Shown here in pieces: positions 30,261-40,335 of a DNA stretch of 64,000 bases (position 1 is the stretch's first letter; each line of letters opens with the position of its first letter). Source of the stretch: Gammaproteobacteria bacterium (lineage in GTDB: Bacteria; Pseudomonadota; Gammaproteobacteria; Arenicellales; Arenicellaceae); contig JAKVBA010000029.1 in the NCBI GenBank assembly GCA_022447525.1, positions 1 through 64,000 on the forward strand, in the 5' to 3' direction. The notes below the pieces were generated by a model that was given only the letters and a program-made list of their open reading frames with translations, searched no databases and had not been told where the DNA came from. A program made the position numbers and the translations under genes.

Positions 30261-31577
30261 ATGTTAGTACTCAATGAAACCCACAACCCTGAATTGAAAA
30301 GCTGGGTAGCGTCTGCCAATGGCACCAGCACTGAGTTTCCGATTCAAAATTTACCTTTTGCAATTTTTCGTCGCAAGGGGCATGACGAAGCATTTAGAGC
30401 TGGGGTTGCTATCGGAGAGCACATTGTAGACCTACGTGCGGCACACAAAGCAGGGGTTTTCCCAATGGAACTCACCCCTATTTTAAAAACGCTCTATAAA
30501 CCGCGCTTAAACAAGTTTATGGCACTCGGAAAAGAATCATGGTCGGCACTGCGTCTCGCTTTATCAAGGGTGTTGCGTGAGGACTCTGATAAAATAGTGC
30601 AATTGGAAACATGTTTAATTCCGCAAGCTCAAGCCGAGTACAAGTTACCAGCACGGATAGGTGACTATACTGACTTTTATACCTCAATTCATCACGCCAC
30701 CAATGTAGGTAAGTTGTTTAGACCTGACAATCCACTTTTACCAAACTATCAATGGGTACCAATCGGCTATCATGGCCGCAGTTCGTCAATCAAAGTGTCA
30801 GGCCATGAGTTTCATCGCCCCGTCGGACAGCTGAAAGCGCCAGACGCCGATCACCCAACACTTGCTCCTTGTAAACGTTTAGACTACGAACTCGAAGTAG
30901 GTATTTACATCGGCACAGAAAACGATCTTGGTGAATCAATCTCGATTGAAAAAGCCGAAGATCATGTGTTTGGCCTATGTCTATTTAATGATTGGTCGGC
31001 GCGCGATATCCAAGCTTGGGAGTACCAGCCTTTGGGGCCATTTTTGTCCAAAAGCTTTGCGTCAACTGTATCTCCTTGGATCGTTACTATGGAGGCACTT
31101 GCGCCTTACAGACAACAATGGAGTCGACCAGCTGATCACCCACAGCCGCTGGACTATTTAGACTCACAAGAACTAAGAGATCGTGGCGCCGTGAATATGC
31201 ACCTCGAAATCTATATTCAAACTAAAAAAATGCGTAAAGACGGAGACGCAGCAGAGCGCATTGCCATAAGTAACTTTAATCAATCTTACTGGTCAATCTC
31301 ACAAATGGTAACGCATCATAGCGTGAATGGATGCAATCTTAAGGCCGGCGACTTGTTCGGTAGCGGCACTATGTCGGGCCCAAGTGAGGACAGCGTTGGA
31401 GCGCTCTTAGAGGCTACAGAGGGCGGTAAAAAACCAATCACTCTAAAAAATGGAGAAACCCGAACTTTTCTAGAAGACGGTGATACAGTGATTTTGAAAG
31501 GACATTGCCAAAGCGATAGCGCCCCCAAAATCGGCTTTGGTGAAGCTTCGGCGACTGTATTAGCAAGTAAGTACTAG
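30261..31577 (+). CDS. fahA: Fumarylacetoacetase
   Basis: DYTDFYTSIHHATNVGKLFRPDNPLLPNYQWVPIGYHGRSSSI; FNDWSARDIQAWEYQPLGPFLSKSFASTVSPWIV; MVTHHSVNGCNLKAGDLFGSGTMSGP. Confidence 0.96.
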   Translation: MLVLNETHNPELKSWVASANGTSTEFPIQNLPFAIFRRKGHDEAFRAGVAIGEHIVDLRAAHKAGVFPMELTPILKTLYKPRLNKFMALGKESWSALRLALSRVLREDSDKIVQLETCLIPQAQAEYKLPARIGDYTDFYTSIHHATNVGKLFRPDNPLLPNYQWVPIGYHGRSSSIKVSGHEFHRPVGQLKAPDADHPTLAPCKRLDYELEVGIYIGTENDLGESISIEKAEDHVFGLCLFNDWSARDIQAWEYQPLGPFLSKSFASTVSPWIVTMEALAPYRQQWSRPADHPQPLDYLDSQELRDRGAVNMHLEIYIQTKKMRKDGDAAERIAISNFNQSYWSISQMVTHHSVNGCNLKAGDLFGSGTMSGPSEDSVGALLEATEGGKKPITLKNGETRTFLEDGDTVILKGHCQSDSAPKIGFGEASATVLASKY

Positions 31578-31591
31578 GAGGGAAATAGAAA

Positions 31592-32131
31592 GTGAAAATT
31601 GATCGAATTCATCATGTCGCTTATCGGTGTCATGATGCCAAAGAAACGGTTGAATGGTATGTTAAAAATTTAAAGATGGATTTTCAGCTCGCTATTGCTG
31701 AAGACCAAGTTCCTTCTACCAAAGAGCCCGATCCGTACATGCATGTTTTCCTGGACGCTGGTCACGGCAACGTTTTAGCTTTTTTCGAACTACCGACTAA
31801 ACCAAAAATGGGAAGAGATGAGAATACGCCAGAATGGGTACAACATATTGCTTTCAAAGTCCAAGACATGGAGACCCTCAAGGCTTATAAAGAGCATCTC
31901 GAAGCAAATGGTATTGAAGTTCTTGGTGTAACCGATCATTCGGTATTTCACTCGATTTATTTTTTTGATCCCAATGGACATCGCTTAGAACTAGCCGCAC
32001 CTGACTCAGCCGAAAAAGAAAAACTTGAGCGACTAAGCGAGGTAAAGTGGGATATGCTCAATGAGTGGGCTGAAACTAAAAAGGCACCCCGTCACGCTGA
32101 CTGGATGCATAATAAAGAGTTTGACTCATGA
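31592..32131 (+). CDS. VOC (glyoxalase/extradiol dioxygenase fold) protein of unknown function
   Basis: Two betaalphabetabetabeta modules with candidate metal ligands (RIHHVAY, AFFELP, VQHIAFKV, HRLELAAP); GTG start after AGGAGG. Confidence 0.85.
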   Translation: MKIDRIHHVAYRCHDAKETVEWYVKNLKMDFQLAIAEDQVPSTKEPDPYMHVFLDAGHGNVLAFFELPTKPKMGRDENTPEWVQHIAFKVQDMETLKAYKEHLEANGIEVLGVTDHSVFHSIYFFDPNGHRLELAAPDSAEKEKLERLSEVKWDMLNEWAETKKAPRHADWMHNKEFDS

Positions 32132-32781
32132 GTGAACAAATCACGCTCACCACCTATTTTCGTAGTACCGCTGCTTATCGTGTTCGAATTGCTCTCAACC
32201 ACAAAGGAATTGATCACACTTTGTTGCCTGTTAATTTATTGACAGGAGAACACAAGGAGGATTCATTTTTAGCTCACAATCCTCAAGGTTTATTACCAAC
32301 ATTGAAGATAGATGACGCCGTAGTGACTCAATCTATGGCTATTTTAGAGTACATAGAGGAAACCTATCCGCAGTCAGCTCTCTTACCTGATGATGGTTTA
32401 CAACGTGCTGCAGTACGATCGTTGGCACACAGTATCGCATGCGATATTCACCCGCTAAACAATCTTAGAGTTTTGAAGTATCTAGTCAACGAAGTGAATG
32501 TGGACGAAAGCGGCAAGCTAAAATGGTATCACCATTGGCTTGAACAGGGTTTCTCAGCCATTGAGAAACAATTAGCGCATAATGCTGATAGAGAAAATTT
32601 TTGTTTTGGAAGTTCAGTAACTATGGCGGATGTTTGTCTGATCCCTCAGGTCTACAACGCCAATCGTTTTAATTTCGATTTAAGTAATTATCCGTTGATT
32701 AGTGAAGTTAATGAGCATTGCCTGCAGTTACCCGCATTCGCTAAATCAGCTCCAGAACATCAACCAGATTTTAAATCTTAA
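32128..32781 (+). CDS. maiA: Maleylacetoacetate isomerase (zeta-class GST)
   Basis: [66 protein letters not shown] overlap with VOC gene. Confidence 0.94.
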   Translation: MSEQITLTTYFRSTAAYRVRIALNHKGIDHTLLPVNLLTGEHKEDSFLAHNPQGLLPTLKIDDAVVTQSMAILEYIEETYPQSALLPDDGLQRAAVRSLAHSIACDIHPLNNLRVLKYLVNEVNVDESGKLKWYHHWLEQGFSAIEKQLAHNADRENFCFGSSVTMADVCLIPQVYNANRFNFDLSNYPLISEVNEHCLQLPAFAKSAPEHQPDFKS

Positions 32782-32837
32782 AACCAAGGAAGCCTCTGCT
32801 CAATCTGAGGTTACCTAATAATGAACAGGAGCTAACC

Positions 32838-33539
32838 ATGGCTGGGTTCGATAAAGTAGTAACAAGTTACACTGAGGCTATGGCTGGCCTTGAAGATAAT
32901 ATGACTATCGTCGCTGGCGGCTTTGGCCTGTGTGGTATTCCTGAAAATTTAATCAAGGAAATAAAACGCAAAGGCACAAGGGGTTTAACCATCGCTTCCA
33001 ATAACGCAGGTGTTGATGGTAAAGGCCTTGGTCTTCTTCTTGAAGACAAACAAATTAGAAAAATGATCGCATCTTACGTTGGTGAAAATGCGCTCTTCGA
33101 GGCGCAAATGATGAGCGGTGAATTGGAAGTTGAGCTTACACCACAAGGCACTTTAGCCGAAAAAATGCGGGCTGGCGGAGCCGGCATACCCGCTTTCTAT
33201 ACTGCAACTGGCTACGGAACACCGGTGGGAGAGGGCAAAGAGGTACGTGAATTCAACGGTCGACATTACATTCTCGAAGAAGCAATTCAGGGCGATTTCT
33301 CGATCGGTAAAGCATGGAAAGCCGATCGACATGGCAATTTAATGTTTCGAAAAACGGCAAGAAACTTTAACCCGATGGCGATCACAGCAGGAAAAATTTC
33401 AGTAGTTGAGGTCGAGGAAATTGTTGAGGTAGGTGAATTAGATCCGGATGAAATTCACCTACCAGGCATCTATGTCAATCGATTAATCAAAGGCACTTTC
33501 GAGAAGGCCATTGAACAACGCACCGTAAGAAACGCATAA
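32838..33539 (+). CDS. scoA: 3-oxoacid CoA-transferase subunit A
   Basis: [62 protein letters not shown]. Confidence 0.94.
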   Translation: MAGFDKVVTSYTEAMAGLEDNMTIVAGGFGLCGIPENLIKEIKRKGTRGLTIASNNAGVDGKGLGLLLEDKQIRKMIASYVGENALFEAQMMSGELEVELTPQGTLAEKMRAGGAGIPAFYTATGYGTPVGEGKEVREFNGRHYILEEAIQGDFSIGKAWKADRHGNLMFRKTARNFNPMAITAGKISVVEVEEIVEVGELDPDEIHLPGIYVNRLIKGTFEKAIEQRTVRNA

Positions 33540-33554
33540 ACCGGAGGAGCAGAT

Positions 33555-34211
33555 ATGGCACTTACAAGAGAACAGCTTGCACAACGCGTTTCACAAGAGT
33601 TTAAAGATGGTTACTATGTAAATCTTGGTATCGGCATACCAACGCTAGCGGCAAACTACATACCTGACGATATGGAAGTATTACTGCAATCGGAAAACGG
33701 TTTGTTAGGGATGGGCCCGTTTCCGTTGGAGGAAGAAGTCGATGCCGATTTAATCAACGCTGGCAAACAGACAGTGACAATGAAGACAGGCGCTTCAATT
33801 TTTTCGTCTGCTGAGTCATTTGCGATGATAAGAGGTGGTCACGTAGATTTAACTGTACTCGGGGCCTTTGAGGTTGACTGCCAGGGCAACATCGCGTCCT
33901 ATATGATCCCCGGCAAACTCATCAAAGGAATGGGCGGAGCGATGGATTTGGTTGCCGGGGCGGACAACATCATCGTAACCATGACACACGCTTCTAAATC
34001 TGGACAGTCTAAGCTGCTTAAGGAATGCACATTGCCACTAACCGGCAAAGGCTGCATTAAAAGGGTTCTAACAGACCTTGCTCTAATGGACATAGAAGAT
34101 GGAAAATTTATACTGCGCGAGCGCGCACCAGGCGTTAGCGTAGAAGAAATCCTTTCACTGACTGAGGGCGAGCTAGTAGTGCCTGATCATGTTCCAGAAA
34201 TGCAGGTTTAA
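33555..34211 (+). CDS. scoB: 3-oxoacid CoA-transferase subunit B
   Basis: GYYVNLGIGIPTLAANYIPDDMEVLLQSENGLLGMGPFP; GAFEVDCQGNIASYMIPGKLIKGMGGAMDLV. Confidence 0.94.
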   Translation: MALTREQLAQRVSQEFKDGYYVNLGIGIPTLAANYIPDDMEVLLQSENGLLGMGPFPLEEEVDADLINAGKQTVTMKTGASIFSSAESFAMIRGGHVDLTVLGAFEVDCQGNIASYMIPGKLIKGMGGAMDLVAGADNIIVTMTHASKSGQSKLLKECTLPLTGKGCIKRVLTDLALMDIEDGKFILRERAPGVSVEEILSLTEGELVVPDHVPEMQV

Positions 34212-34241
34212 TTACTCTCATTACTTTATATACCTACTGCA

Positions 34242-35972
34242 ATGATTTCACAGCAAGACGTTATAACCAGCCTGCCAGAGCATTTACAGCCCTTTGTTGC
34301 GATCCAGGACTATTCGCAGTACACACCGCGTGATCACGCGATTTGGCGTTTTCTATTACATCAATTGAAATTTAGCCTATCTCGTAGTGCGCACCCGACC
34401 TACTTCGATGGCCTGGTAAAAACAGGTATTGGATTAGAATCAATACCTCGTATCGAAGAAATTAATGCGCGTTTAAATGAGCTGGGTTGGCAGGCTGTGG
34501 CAGTTGACGGATTCCTCCCTCCAGCGGTGTTTATGGAATTTCAAGCACGAAAAGTTTTAGCCATCGCGCTAAATATTCGTTCTTATGAGCACATGCTCTA
34601 CACACCCGCACCCGATATTATTCACGAATCGGCGGGTCATGCTCCTTTTTTAGTAGATATTGATTACGCAGAATTTTTACAAATGTTTGGTGAACTGGGC
34701 ATGCGAGCCGTGGCGAATCAACACGACATGGACACCTATGAGTCAGTAAGACAGCTGTCGATAGTCAAGGAGAGTAATTCATCGACTCAGGCAGATATTG
34801 ATTCGGCTCAAAAGCGTGTTGAAGAACTACAAAACACCAAGGTTTTACCATCTGAAGCAAACTTATTAGCGCGTTTACATTGGTGGACTGTTGAGTATGG
34901 TTTGGTAGGTGATCTGGACGACTACACCATTTATGGAGCTGGACTTTTATCTTCTTTATCAGAGAGTCAAGGGTGTCTAGACGACACTTCGGTTAAAAAA
35001 ATCCCCTTGACCTTAAATGCGGTAAAGACCAGCTACGATATTACCAAACCTCAGCCACAACTATTTATCACCGAGTCTTGTCGACATTTAAGTCAAGTGC
35101 TTGCAGAGTATGGGCATCATATGTGTTACTCACGAGGTGGTGCCAGCGCTCTGAACGAAGCTATCGAGAGCGGCAGTATCAATACGGTTTGTTACAACTC
35201 AGGCCTTCAAGTTTCGGGACGAATCCGTCGCGTCATCACAGATGCCGTAGGGAACGCAATTTATCTAAATACCGATGGCCCAACTCAACTTGCGTTTCAA
35301 AATCAAGAATTGTCGGGTCACGATATTAATTATCATGCTCAGGGTTTTGGTTCACCCGTCGGCAAGTTAAGAACAATGGAACGTTGCCTGTCCGCTTACA
35401 CTGTTGATGAGCTGAAACGTCATGGTATCGAAATAGGTAAAAGTGCAGAGTTAAATTTTCTTTCCGGCATCAAGGTTGTTGGCGTATTAACCAATATTGA
35501 TCGGCGAAATCAAAAAAATATTCTTTTTACATTTACAGACTGTACAGTGTCAGATGTAGATGGAGATATTCTTTTTGATCCAAGCTGGGGGGTATTTGAC
35601 ATGGCAATTGGTGATTCAGTCACCTCTGTATTTGGTGGCTCTGCTGATCAAATTAAATTTCCCATGTATGAGGCTCCCTCACAAAATGTAACTGCAGCAC
35701 AAACCTATGACAAAGAGACTTTGGATCAATTCGAGGTGTACAAAGAACTTAGAGTGGCTCGGGAAACTGGACTAGGCATAGAGCAAATCATTAGCAAGGT
35801 AAGTCTACTCAAAAATTGTGATTGGCTGCTTACTTTTGAGGCCTTGGAATTGTCAATCGGTCGAGTTAACGACGACGGCGTGAATCAAGATTTTAAACAA
35901 AGACTGGCTAAAGAGACCGGCAATGAGGCGACATTGATTGCCGAAGGCTTTAAGCGTCTGGGCTTATCCTAA
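34242..35972 (+). CDS. Aromatic amino acid (phenylalanine) hydroxylase, long form with C-terminal extension
   Basis: PDIIHESAGHAPFLVDIDYAEFLQMFGELGMRAV (iron His ligands), VEYGLVGDLDDYTIYGAGLLSS; about 300 aa beyond the catalytic domain. Confidence 0.9.
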   Translation: MISQQDVITSLPEHLQPFVAIQDYSQYTPRDHAIWRFLLHQLKFSLSRSAHPTYFDGLVKTGIGLESIPRIEEINARLNELGWQAVAVDGFLPPAVFMEFQARKVLAIALNIRSYEHMLYTPAPDIIHESAGHAPFLVDIDYAEFLQMFGELGMRAVANQHDMDTYESVRQLSIVKESNSSTQADIDSAQKRVEELQNTKVLPSEANLLARLHWWTVEYGLVGDLDDYTIYGAGLLSSLSESQGCLDDTSVKKIPLTLNAVKTSYDITKPQPQLFITESCRHLSQVLAEYGHHMCYSRGGASALNEAIESGSINTVCYNSGLQVSGRIRRVITDAVGNAIYLNTDGPTQLAFQNQELSGHDINYHAQGFGSPVGKLRTMERCLSAYTVDELKRHGIEIGKSAELNFLSGIKVVGVLTNIDRRNQKNILFTFTDCTVSDVDGDILFDPSWGVFDMAIGDSVTSVFGGSADQIKFPMYEAPSQNVTAAQTYDKETLDQFEVYKELRVARETGLGIEQIISKVSLLKNCDWLLTFEALELSIGRVNDDGVNQDFKQRLAKETGNEATLIAEGFKRLGLS

Positions 35973-36083
35973 CCGTGCGTGGTCGTTCTAGGGTTGTCAT
36001 CGATTGACAAGGATGAGACACCCCGATAATTGAGCAATCGCCTTTGTGGTTCTAGATCAGGGCAACTTGAAAAAGGGTTTTAC

Positions 36084-37838
36084 CTATAACGGTCTTTTTT
36101 GTCCATCGATTACGACACCCCAAATCCCTATTTGGGGCCATTTTTCAGGGACTGTTTCCAACGGGTTTCGATCTAAAATTGTTAAATTAGCCCTCTTGCC
36201 GGACTTAATCGAACCTATTTCGTCCTCCAGTCCCAGCGTCCATGCTGCATTTATAGTGATTGCCGCCAAACCTTGTTTTGCAGTCAAGCGCTCACTTGCG
36301 AGCATTACGTCACCTTCACGAGTAAGTCGCGTCATATGCACCGATGCGGCTTGTAACGGAGAAAGAGGCGCCAGCGGCGCATCTGAATGAAGGGTTGCCG
36401 GTATGCCCGCTGCCAACGCCGAAGCCATGGGCGTAATGTGATTTGCCTTATCACCCAATACTTGCTGATACTTTTTGCCCATATAGTGGACATAGTGACT
36501 TGCCGCCGACACCCCGCCAGACATTGAGGCAACGTTGTCTAGGTCATTCGGGGATAGCAAACCGCCGTGTTCAATGATAAATCTTTGGCCTTCTTTACGG
36601 CCGCTGGAGATGATAAAACGCATAGCCTCTAAAGTTGCTGATTGCGATGCATCGCCGTTAGAATGAATGTGAAAGTCTAGTCCCGCTTTCCAATACGGCA
36701 ACATTTCCACCTTCAGAATGTCCGGATTTGTTGCCCATACACCATGAGAGTGATTGCAGGCATAGCCCGGTGGTAAAAGTTTCATCGTCTGCGAGTAAAA
36801 TGCTCCATCGCTAAAAAACTTTACCCTTGGTAATACCCTAGGATCACCTCGGCTCCATGCAACTTTTGACAATTCGAGGATTTGGTCGGCAGATCGGTCG
36901 CCATATTTGTTCTTAAACGCCCTATGCTCGGGTATCAGATACAAGTCATAAGGATCGTCTTTTTTGTACTCCAGCCAGTAGTAAAAGTCCTCCAATCTCT
37001 TTCCAAACAATCCATAACCCAATTCTGCTACGGCGGTTACACCATTTTCAGTGATTAACTTCTCATAACCGTCAAAGCCCTTTGACACGTTTGCCGGGGT
37101 AAAGAGCTCAAACACTAATTTCTTCAGCAGGTGTTTAGGCGCATCCTCCACTAAACGACCAGTCAGCTCTCCCTCGGAGTCTAATTCGATGCCTTGGTAT
37201 GTTTTTAGTAGTCTCTTATCGACCTCAGCCCAGTCTAGAGCCTCGCTATTAAGGTAAAAATCATGACCCGAGTAATGCCAAACCAAAATTGGTCTATCTT
37301 TAGAAATTTTGTCTAAGTCATGTCTATCGATGGCACCATGAACAAGATTGTGATAACCATAGACAATAAGCGGTCCATTGCCTTCTGTTTCACCTTCAAG
37401 TTTAGCCAGTGCCGCTAAAAATTCTTCTTTATTTGCTAAGCCCTTCACCAACCCACTGGGGGTTTGCATATCCCATGGCGGCAAAAATGGTCTTGAATAA
37501 ATTAGAGCGCCCAAGAGCATATGAATATGAGGGTCAATAAAACCCGGCACAATTACTCTCTCAGCAAATTCTCGATCGATGTCGTAATTAGGGTATCGAG
37601 CTATCAGAGACTCAAATTCACCAACGGCTTTAATTTTACCTTTATCGATTGCTATAGCATTAACATAAGAGTCGCCCGACTCCATGGTAATGACAGCACT
37701 TGCTAACAGTATTTTGCCGTCTGATTGGTCGCCACAGCCAGATATGACGGCCACCACACACAAGCAGTAAAGGCTTCGAAATAATCTCTGCAACCAAGTT
37801 TGTAAGAACTTAGATTTTTGCTTTAAAACGTATACCAA
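36084..37838 (-). CDS. YtcJ-like amidohydrolase family 3 lipoprotein
   Basis: Lipobox-like VAVISGCGDQ; VIVPGFIDPHIHMLLGA; HIHSNGDASQSATLEAM; GIPATLHSDAPLAPLSPLQAASVHMTR. Confidence 0.88.
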   Translation of the reverse strand: MVYVLKQKSKFLQTWLQRLFRSLYCLCVVAVISGCGDQSDGKILLASAVITMESGDSYVNAIAIDKGKIKAVGEFESLIARYPNYDIDREFAERVIVPGFIDPHIHMLLGALIYSRPFLPPWDMQTPSGLVKGLANKEEFLAALAKLEGETEGNGPLIVYGYHNLVHGAIDRHDLDKISKDRPILVWHYSGHDFYLNSEALDWAEVDKRLLKTYQGIELDSEGELTGRLVEDAPKHLLKKLVFELFTPANVSKGFDGYEKLITENGVTAVAELGYGLFGKRLEDFYYWLEYKKDDPYDLYLIPEHRAFKNKYGDRSADQILELSKVAWSRGDPRVLPRVKFFSDGAFYSQTMKLLPPGYACNHSHGVWATNPDILKVEMLPYWKAGLDFHIHSNGDASQSATLEAMRFIISSGRKEGQRFIIEHGGLLSPNDLDNVASMSGGVSAASHYVHYMGKKYQQVLGDKANHITPMASALAAGIPATLHSDAPLAPLSPLQAASVHMTRLTREGDVMLASERLTAKQGLAAITINAAWTLGLEDEIGSIKSGKRANLTILDRNPLETVPEKWPQIGIWGVVIDGQKRPL

Positions 37839-37914
37839 TATTCTCTCGATTTTTGAGTTTTAACCTTGTCAAGACCATGGCCGATTTGCCACCGATAAAC
37901 CAGTACTTCTGATA

Positions 37915-39522
37915 TTAGCAATCAAGAACTCTAGCGATTAACGCCTCTGTTGAGGGGTCAAAATTTGCTTCTCGTAATTTGGCGGTTTTTTGCAAATACG
38001 GTTGCACTTCTTTTGCTAAGCGTTTACCCAGTTCGACACCCATTTGATCAAACGAATTAATATCCGTGAGCACGCCACCGAAGAAAGTTCTGTGCTCATA
38101 GAAGGCTAAAAGAGAGCCCAGTGCTGCGGGGGTCAGACGTTCGACTAATACCGTAGAAGAGGGGCGATTACCTGCAAATATTTTAGCTTTCTTAGTCGCC
38201 TCGGTTAAACCCTCATCACCATGCAACCTTTCGATATCCTCCAGAGATTGGCCTTCGAGTAACGCGGCCGTTTGGGCGATACCATTGGCCAATAAAACAT
38301 CATGATGCTCAGTATATTTGTGGTCCGGCTGTTTGACTAAAATAAATTCAGCTGGAATGAGGCTAGTGCCTTGATGCAACATTTGGAAAACGGAATGCTG
38401 CACATCAGTTCCTACCCCGCCCCAAACCACGGGCGATGTTTTATACTCTACTGGTTCACCATTTACATTACGATCTTTGCCATTGCTCTCGGTTTCTAAC
38501 TGCTGTAAATAATCTACCAAAGAGCGCAATCTGAAATCGTAAGCAAAAATGGCTTTTGAGCCGCTACCTAAAAAGTTAACGTAGTAGTGATCGAGAGCCG
38601 CTGCCAAAAAGCATACATTTTTATCTAGTTTAGTTTGATAAAAGTGTTGGTCTATTCGAGCTGCGCCCTTTAGAAATTCATCAAACTTATCTTTACCCAA
38701 GACTAAAGCGGCTGATAAAGAAACCGAAGACCAAACGGAATAGCGACCACCAACCCAGGTTGGAAAACCAACAACATTTTCCTCAGGTATACCGTACTGC
38801 TGTGCTCTCTCAGGAGCAGACGTAACACCGATGAATACATCCTTTGGTGACGCCACTCCGGCTTCGATAAACCATTGCTCAATGGTGTTCAAATTTTGTA
38901 ATGTTTCGGCCGTGGTGAAGGTTTTAGAGACACCGATAACAAGTGTAGAATCAACCGAACATTGACTCAAAACATTGGCCAATTGATGGGCGTCTATGTT
39001 GGCAACAAAATGAATCTTTTGCTTGGGATGGTTACCACTCAAAGCCTCGAAGAGAAGCTGTGTTCCAAGAGAGGAACCGCCGATACCGACGTGAATAATG
39101 TCTCTTACTGGTATCGTCCGTTTTTCCATTGACTCAGCGAGTGCTTTGCATTGCTGATCAAAGTCTTGCTTTGCTTGTTGTGCTAATTCCAATACTGACG
39201 CATTTTTCATTTCAATGCCTTGGTTGTCAGCATCTCGCAAAAGCGCATGCAAAACAGCGCGATCCTCTGAGTTGTTAATATGTTCACCGCTAAGAAAAGC
39301 ATGACGCTTTTCAACAAGACCAATGTCGTTAGCGTAGTCTAAGTAGCACTCAAGTAGATCAGCATCAATATGAGTTTTACTAAAATCTATAAACACATCT
39401 TCAGTGGCCTGAAAAGAAAACGTATTAGTTCTATTCTTATCTTCTTCGAACTTAATTTTAATACCGTTTTGAAGATCTGCTTCAGCCTTGGAAGCTAAGG
39501 CCGTTTTGAAATCGTTATTCAT
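37915..39522 (-). CDS. pgi: Glucose-6-phosphate isomerase
   Basis: VGIGGSSLGTQLLFEALS, VGVSKTFTTAETLQN, FPTWVGGRYSVWSSVSLSAAL, FGGVLTDINSFDQMGVELGK. Confidence 0.97.
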   Translation of the reverse strand: MNNDFKTALASKAEADLQNGIKIKFEEDKNRTNTFSFQATEDVFIDFSKTHIDADLLECYLDYANDIGLVEKRHAFLSGEHINNSEDRAVLHALLRDADNQGIEMKNASVLELAQQAKQDFDQQCKALAESMEKRTIPVRDIIHVGIGGSSLGTQLLFEALSGNHPKQKIHFVANIDAHQLANVLSQCSVDSTLVIGVSKTFTTAETLQNLNTIEQWFIEAGVASPKDVFIGVTSAPERAQQYGIPEENVVGFPTWVGGRYSVWSSVSLSAALVLGKDKFDEFLKGAARIDQHFYQTKLDKNVCFLAAALDHYYVNFLGSGSKAIFAYDFRLRSLVDYLQQLETESNGKDRNVNGEPVEYKTSPVVWGGVGTDVQHSVFQMLHQGTSLIPAEFILVKQPDHKYTEHHDVLLANGIAQTAALLEGQSLEDIERLHGDEGLTEATKKAKIFAGNRPSSTVLVERLTPAALGSLLAFYEHRTFFGGVLTDINSFDQMGVELGKRLAKEVQPYLQKTAKLREANFDPSTEALIARVLDC

Positions 39523-39657
39523 CTGCTTTTGAGCTAGGTAGAGGATTGTTTGTACTGCGAAATGGTGGCGGTATTTTAAGACACTTGACTAATAATTTCT
39601 CCAAAAATGTACAATGATGAGGCAATTACTACATGGGCGTATCGAACCTTGGCGCCA

Positions 39658-40323
39658 TTACCAGGGTAGAATTTCACCATTTGAATGCCAAAATGAACCA
39701 GAGTTTTGTAGATTTAGTTCTGTAATTCTCGTTGCCAAACGCACTGCCGCTTGGTCCGGGGTAATATCACCGAATCCTCCTATCATTTCCGTACCCACTA
39801 AACCCGGATGAAATACACCAACACTGATTTGACGCGAGGCAAGATCATGAGCGAGAGAAACCGCCGCTATATTCAGCGCTGCCTTTGACATTCTGTAACC
39901 ATAGCGCCCGCCGCTAGTGTTATCGGCGATCGAACCCATGCGGCTGGTAATCATGGCCACTTTCGAACCGTCTACTAACTGAGGTTCTAAGGCTTCCGTG
40001 ACCCTCAGTGGCCCCAGAGCATTAACGGTAAACTGCTGCTCAACTGTCGCATAATCAATATCGCCCAAAACCTCATTACGTAAGATACCGGCATTGTTTA
40101 CTAACAAATCAATTTGCTCTGAGCCCAACCCGATCTTCAGCTTTTCGCCCACTTCAGGGCTAGACACGTCGACTCCTTCAATCACACGAACATTTAGTTC
40201 ATTCAACGCGCTCGATGCCTGCCGACATAGGGCAAAAACGGTATCGCCTCGTTCAGATAATAGTTTGGATAAAGACAGCCCAATTCCTCGATTGGCACCT
40301 GTGATTACTACATTTTGTGACAT
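39658..40323 (-). CDS. SDR-family oxidoreductase
   Basis: VVITGANRGIGLSLSKLLSERG; NNAGIL; YGYRMSKAALNIAA; FHPGLVGTEMIGGFGD. Confidence 0.9.
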   Translation of the reverse strand: MSQNVVITGANRGIGLSLSKLLSERGDTVFALCRQASSALNELNVRVIEGVDVSSPEVGEKLKIGLGSEQIDLLVNNAGILRNEVLGDIDYATVEQQFTVNALGPLRVTEALEPQLVDGSKVAMITSRMGSIADNTSGGRYGYRMSKAALNIAAVSLAHDLASRQISVGVFHPGLVGTEMIGGFGDITPDQAAVRLATRITELNLQNSGSFWHSNGEILPW

Positions 40324-40335
40324 AAAAGCCTCCGC

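Noticed and set aside
36046-36390. 114-aa plus-strand ORF at end of YtcJ-like amidohydrolase
   Set aside because: Antisense to conserved amidohydrolase C-terminus; no independent support.
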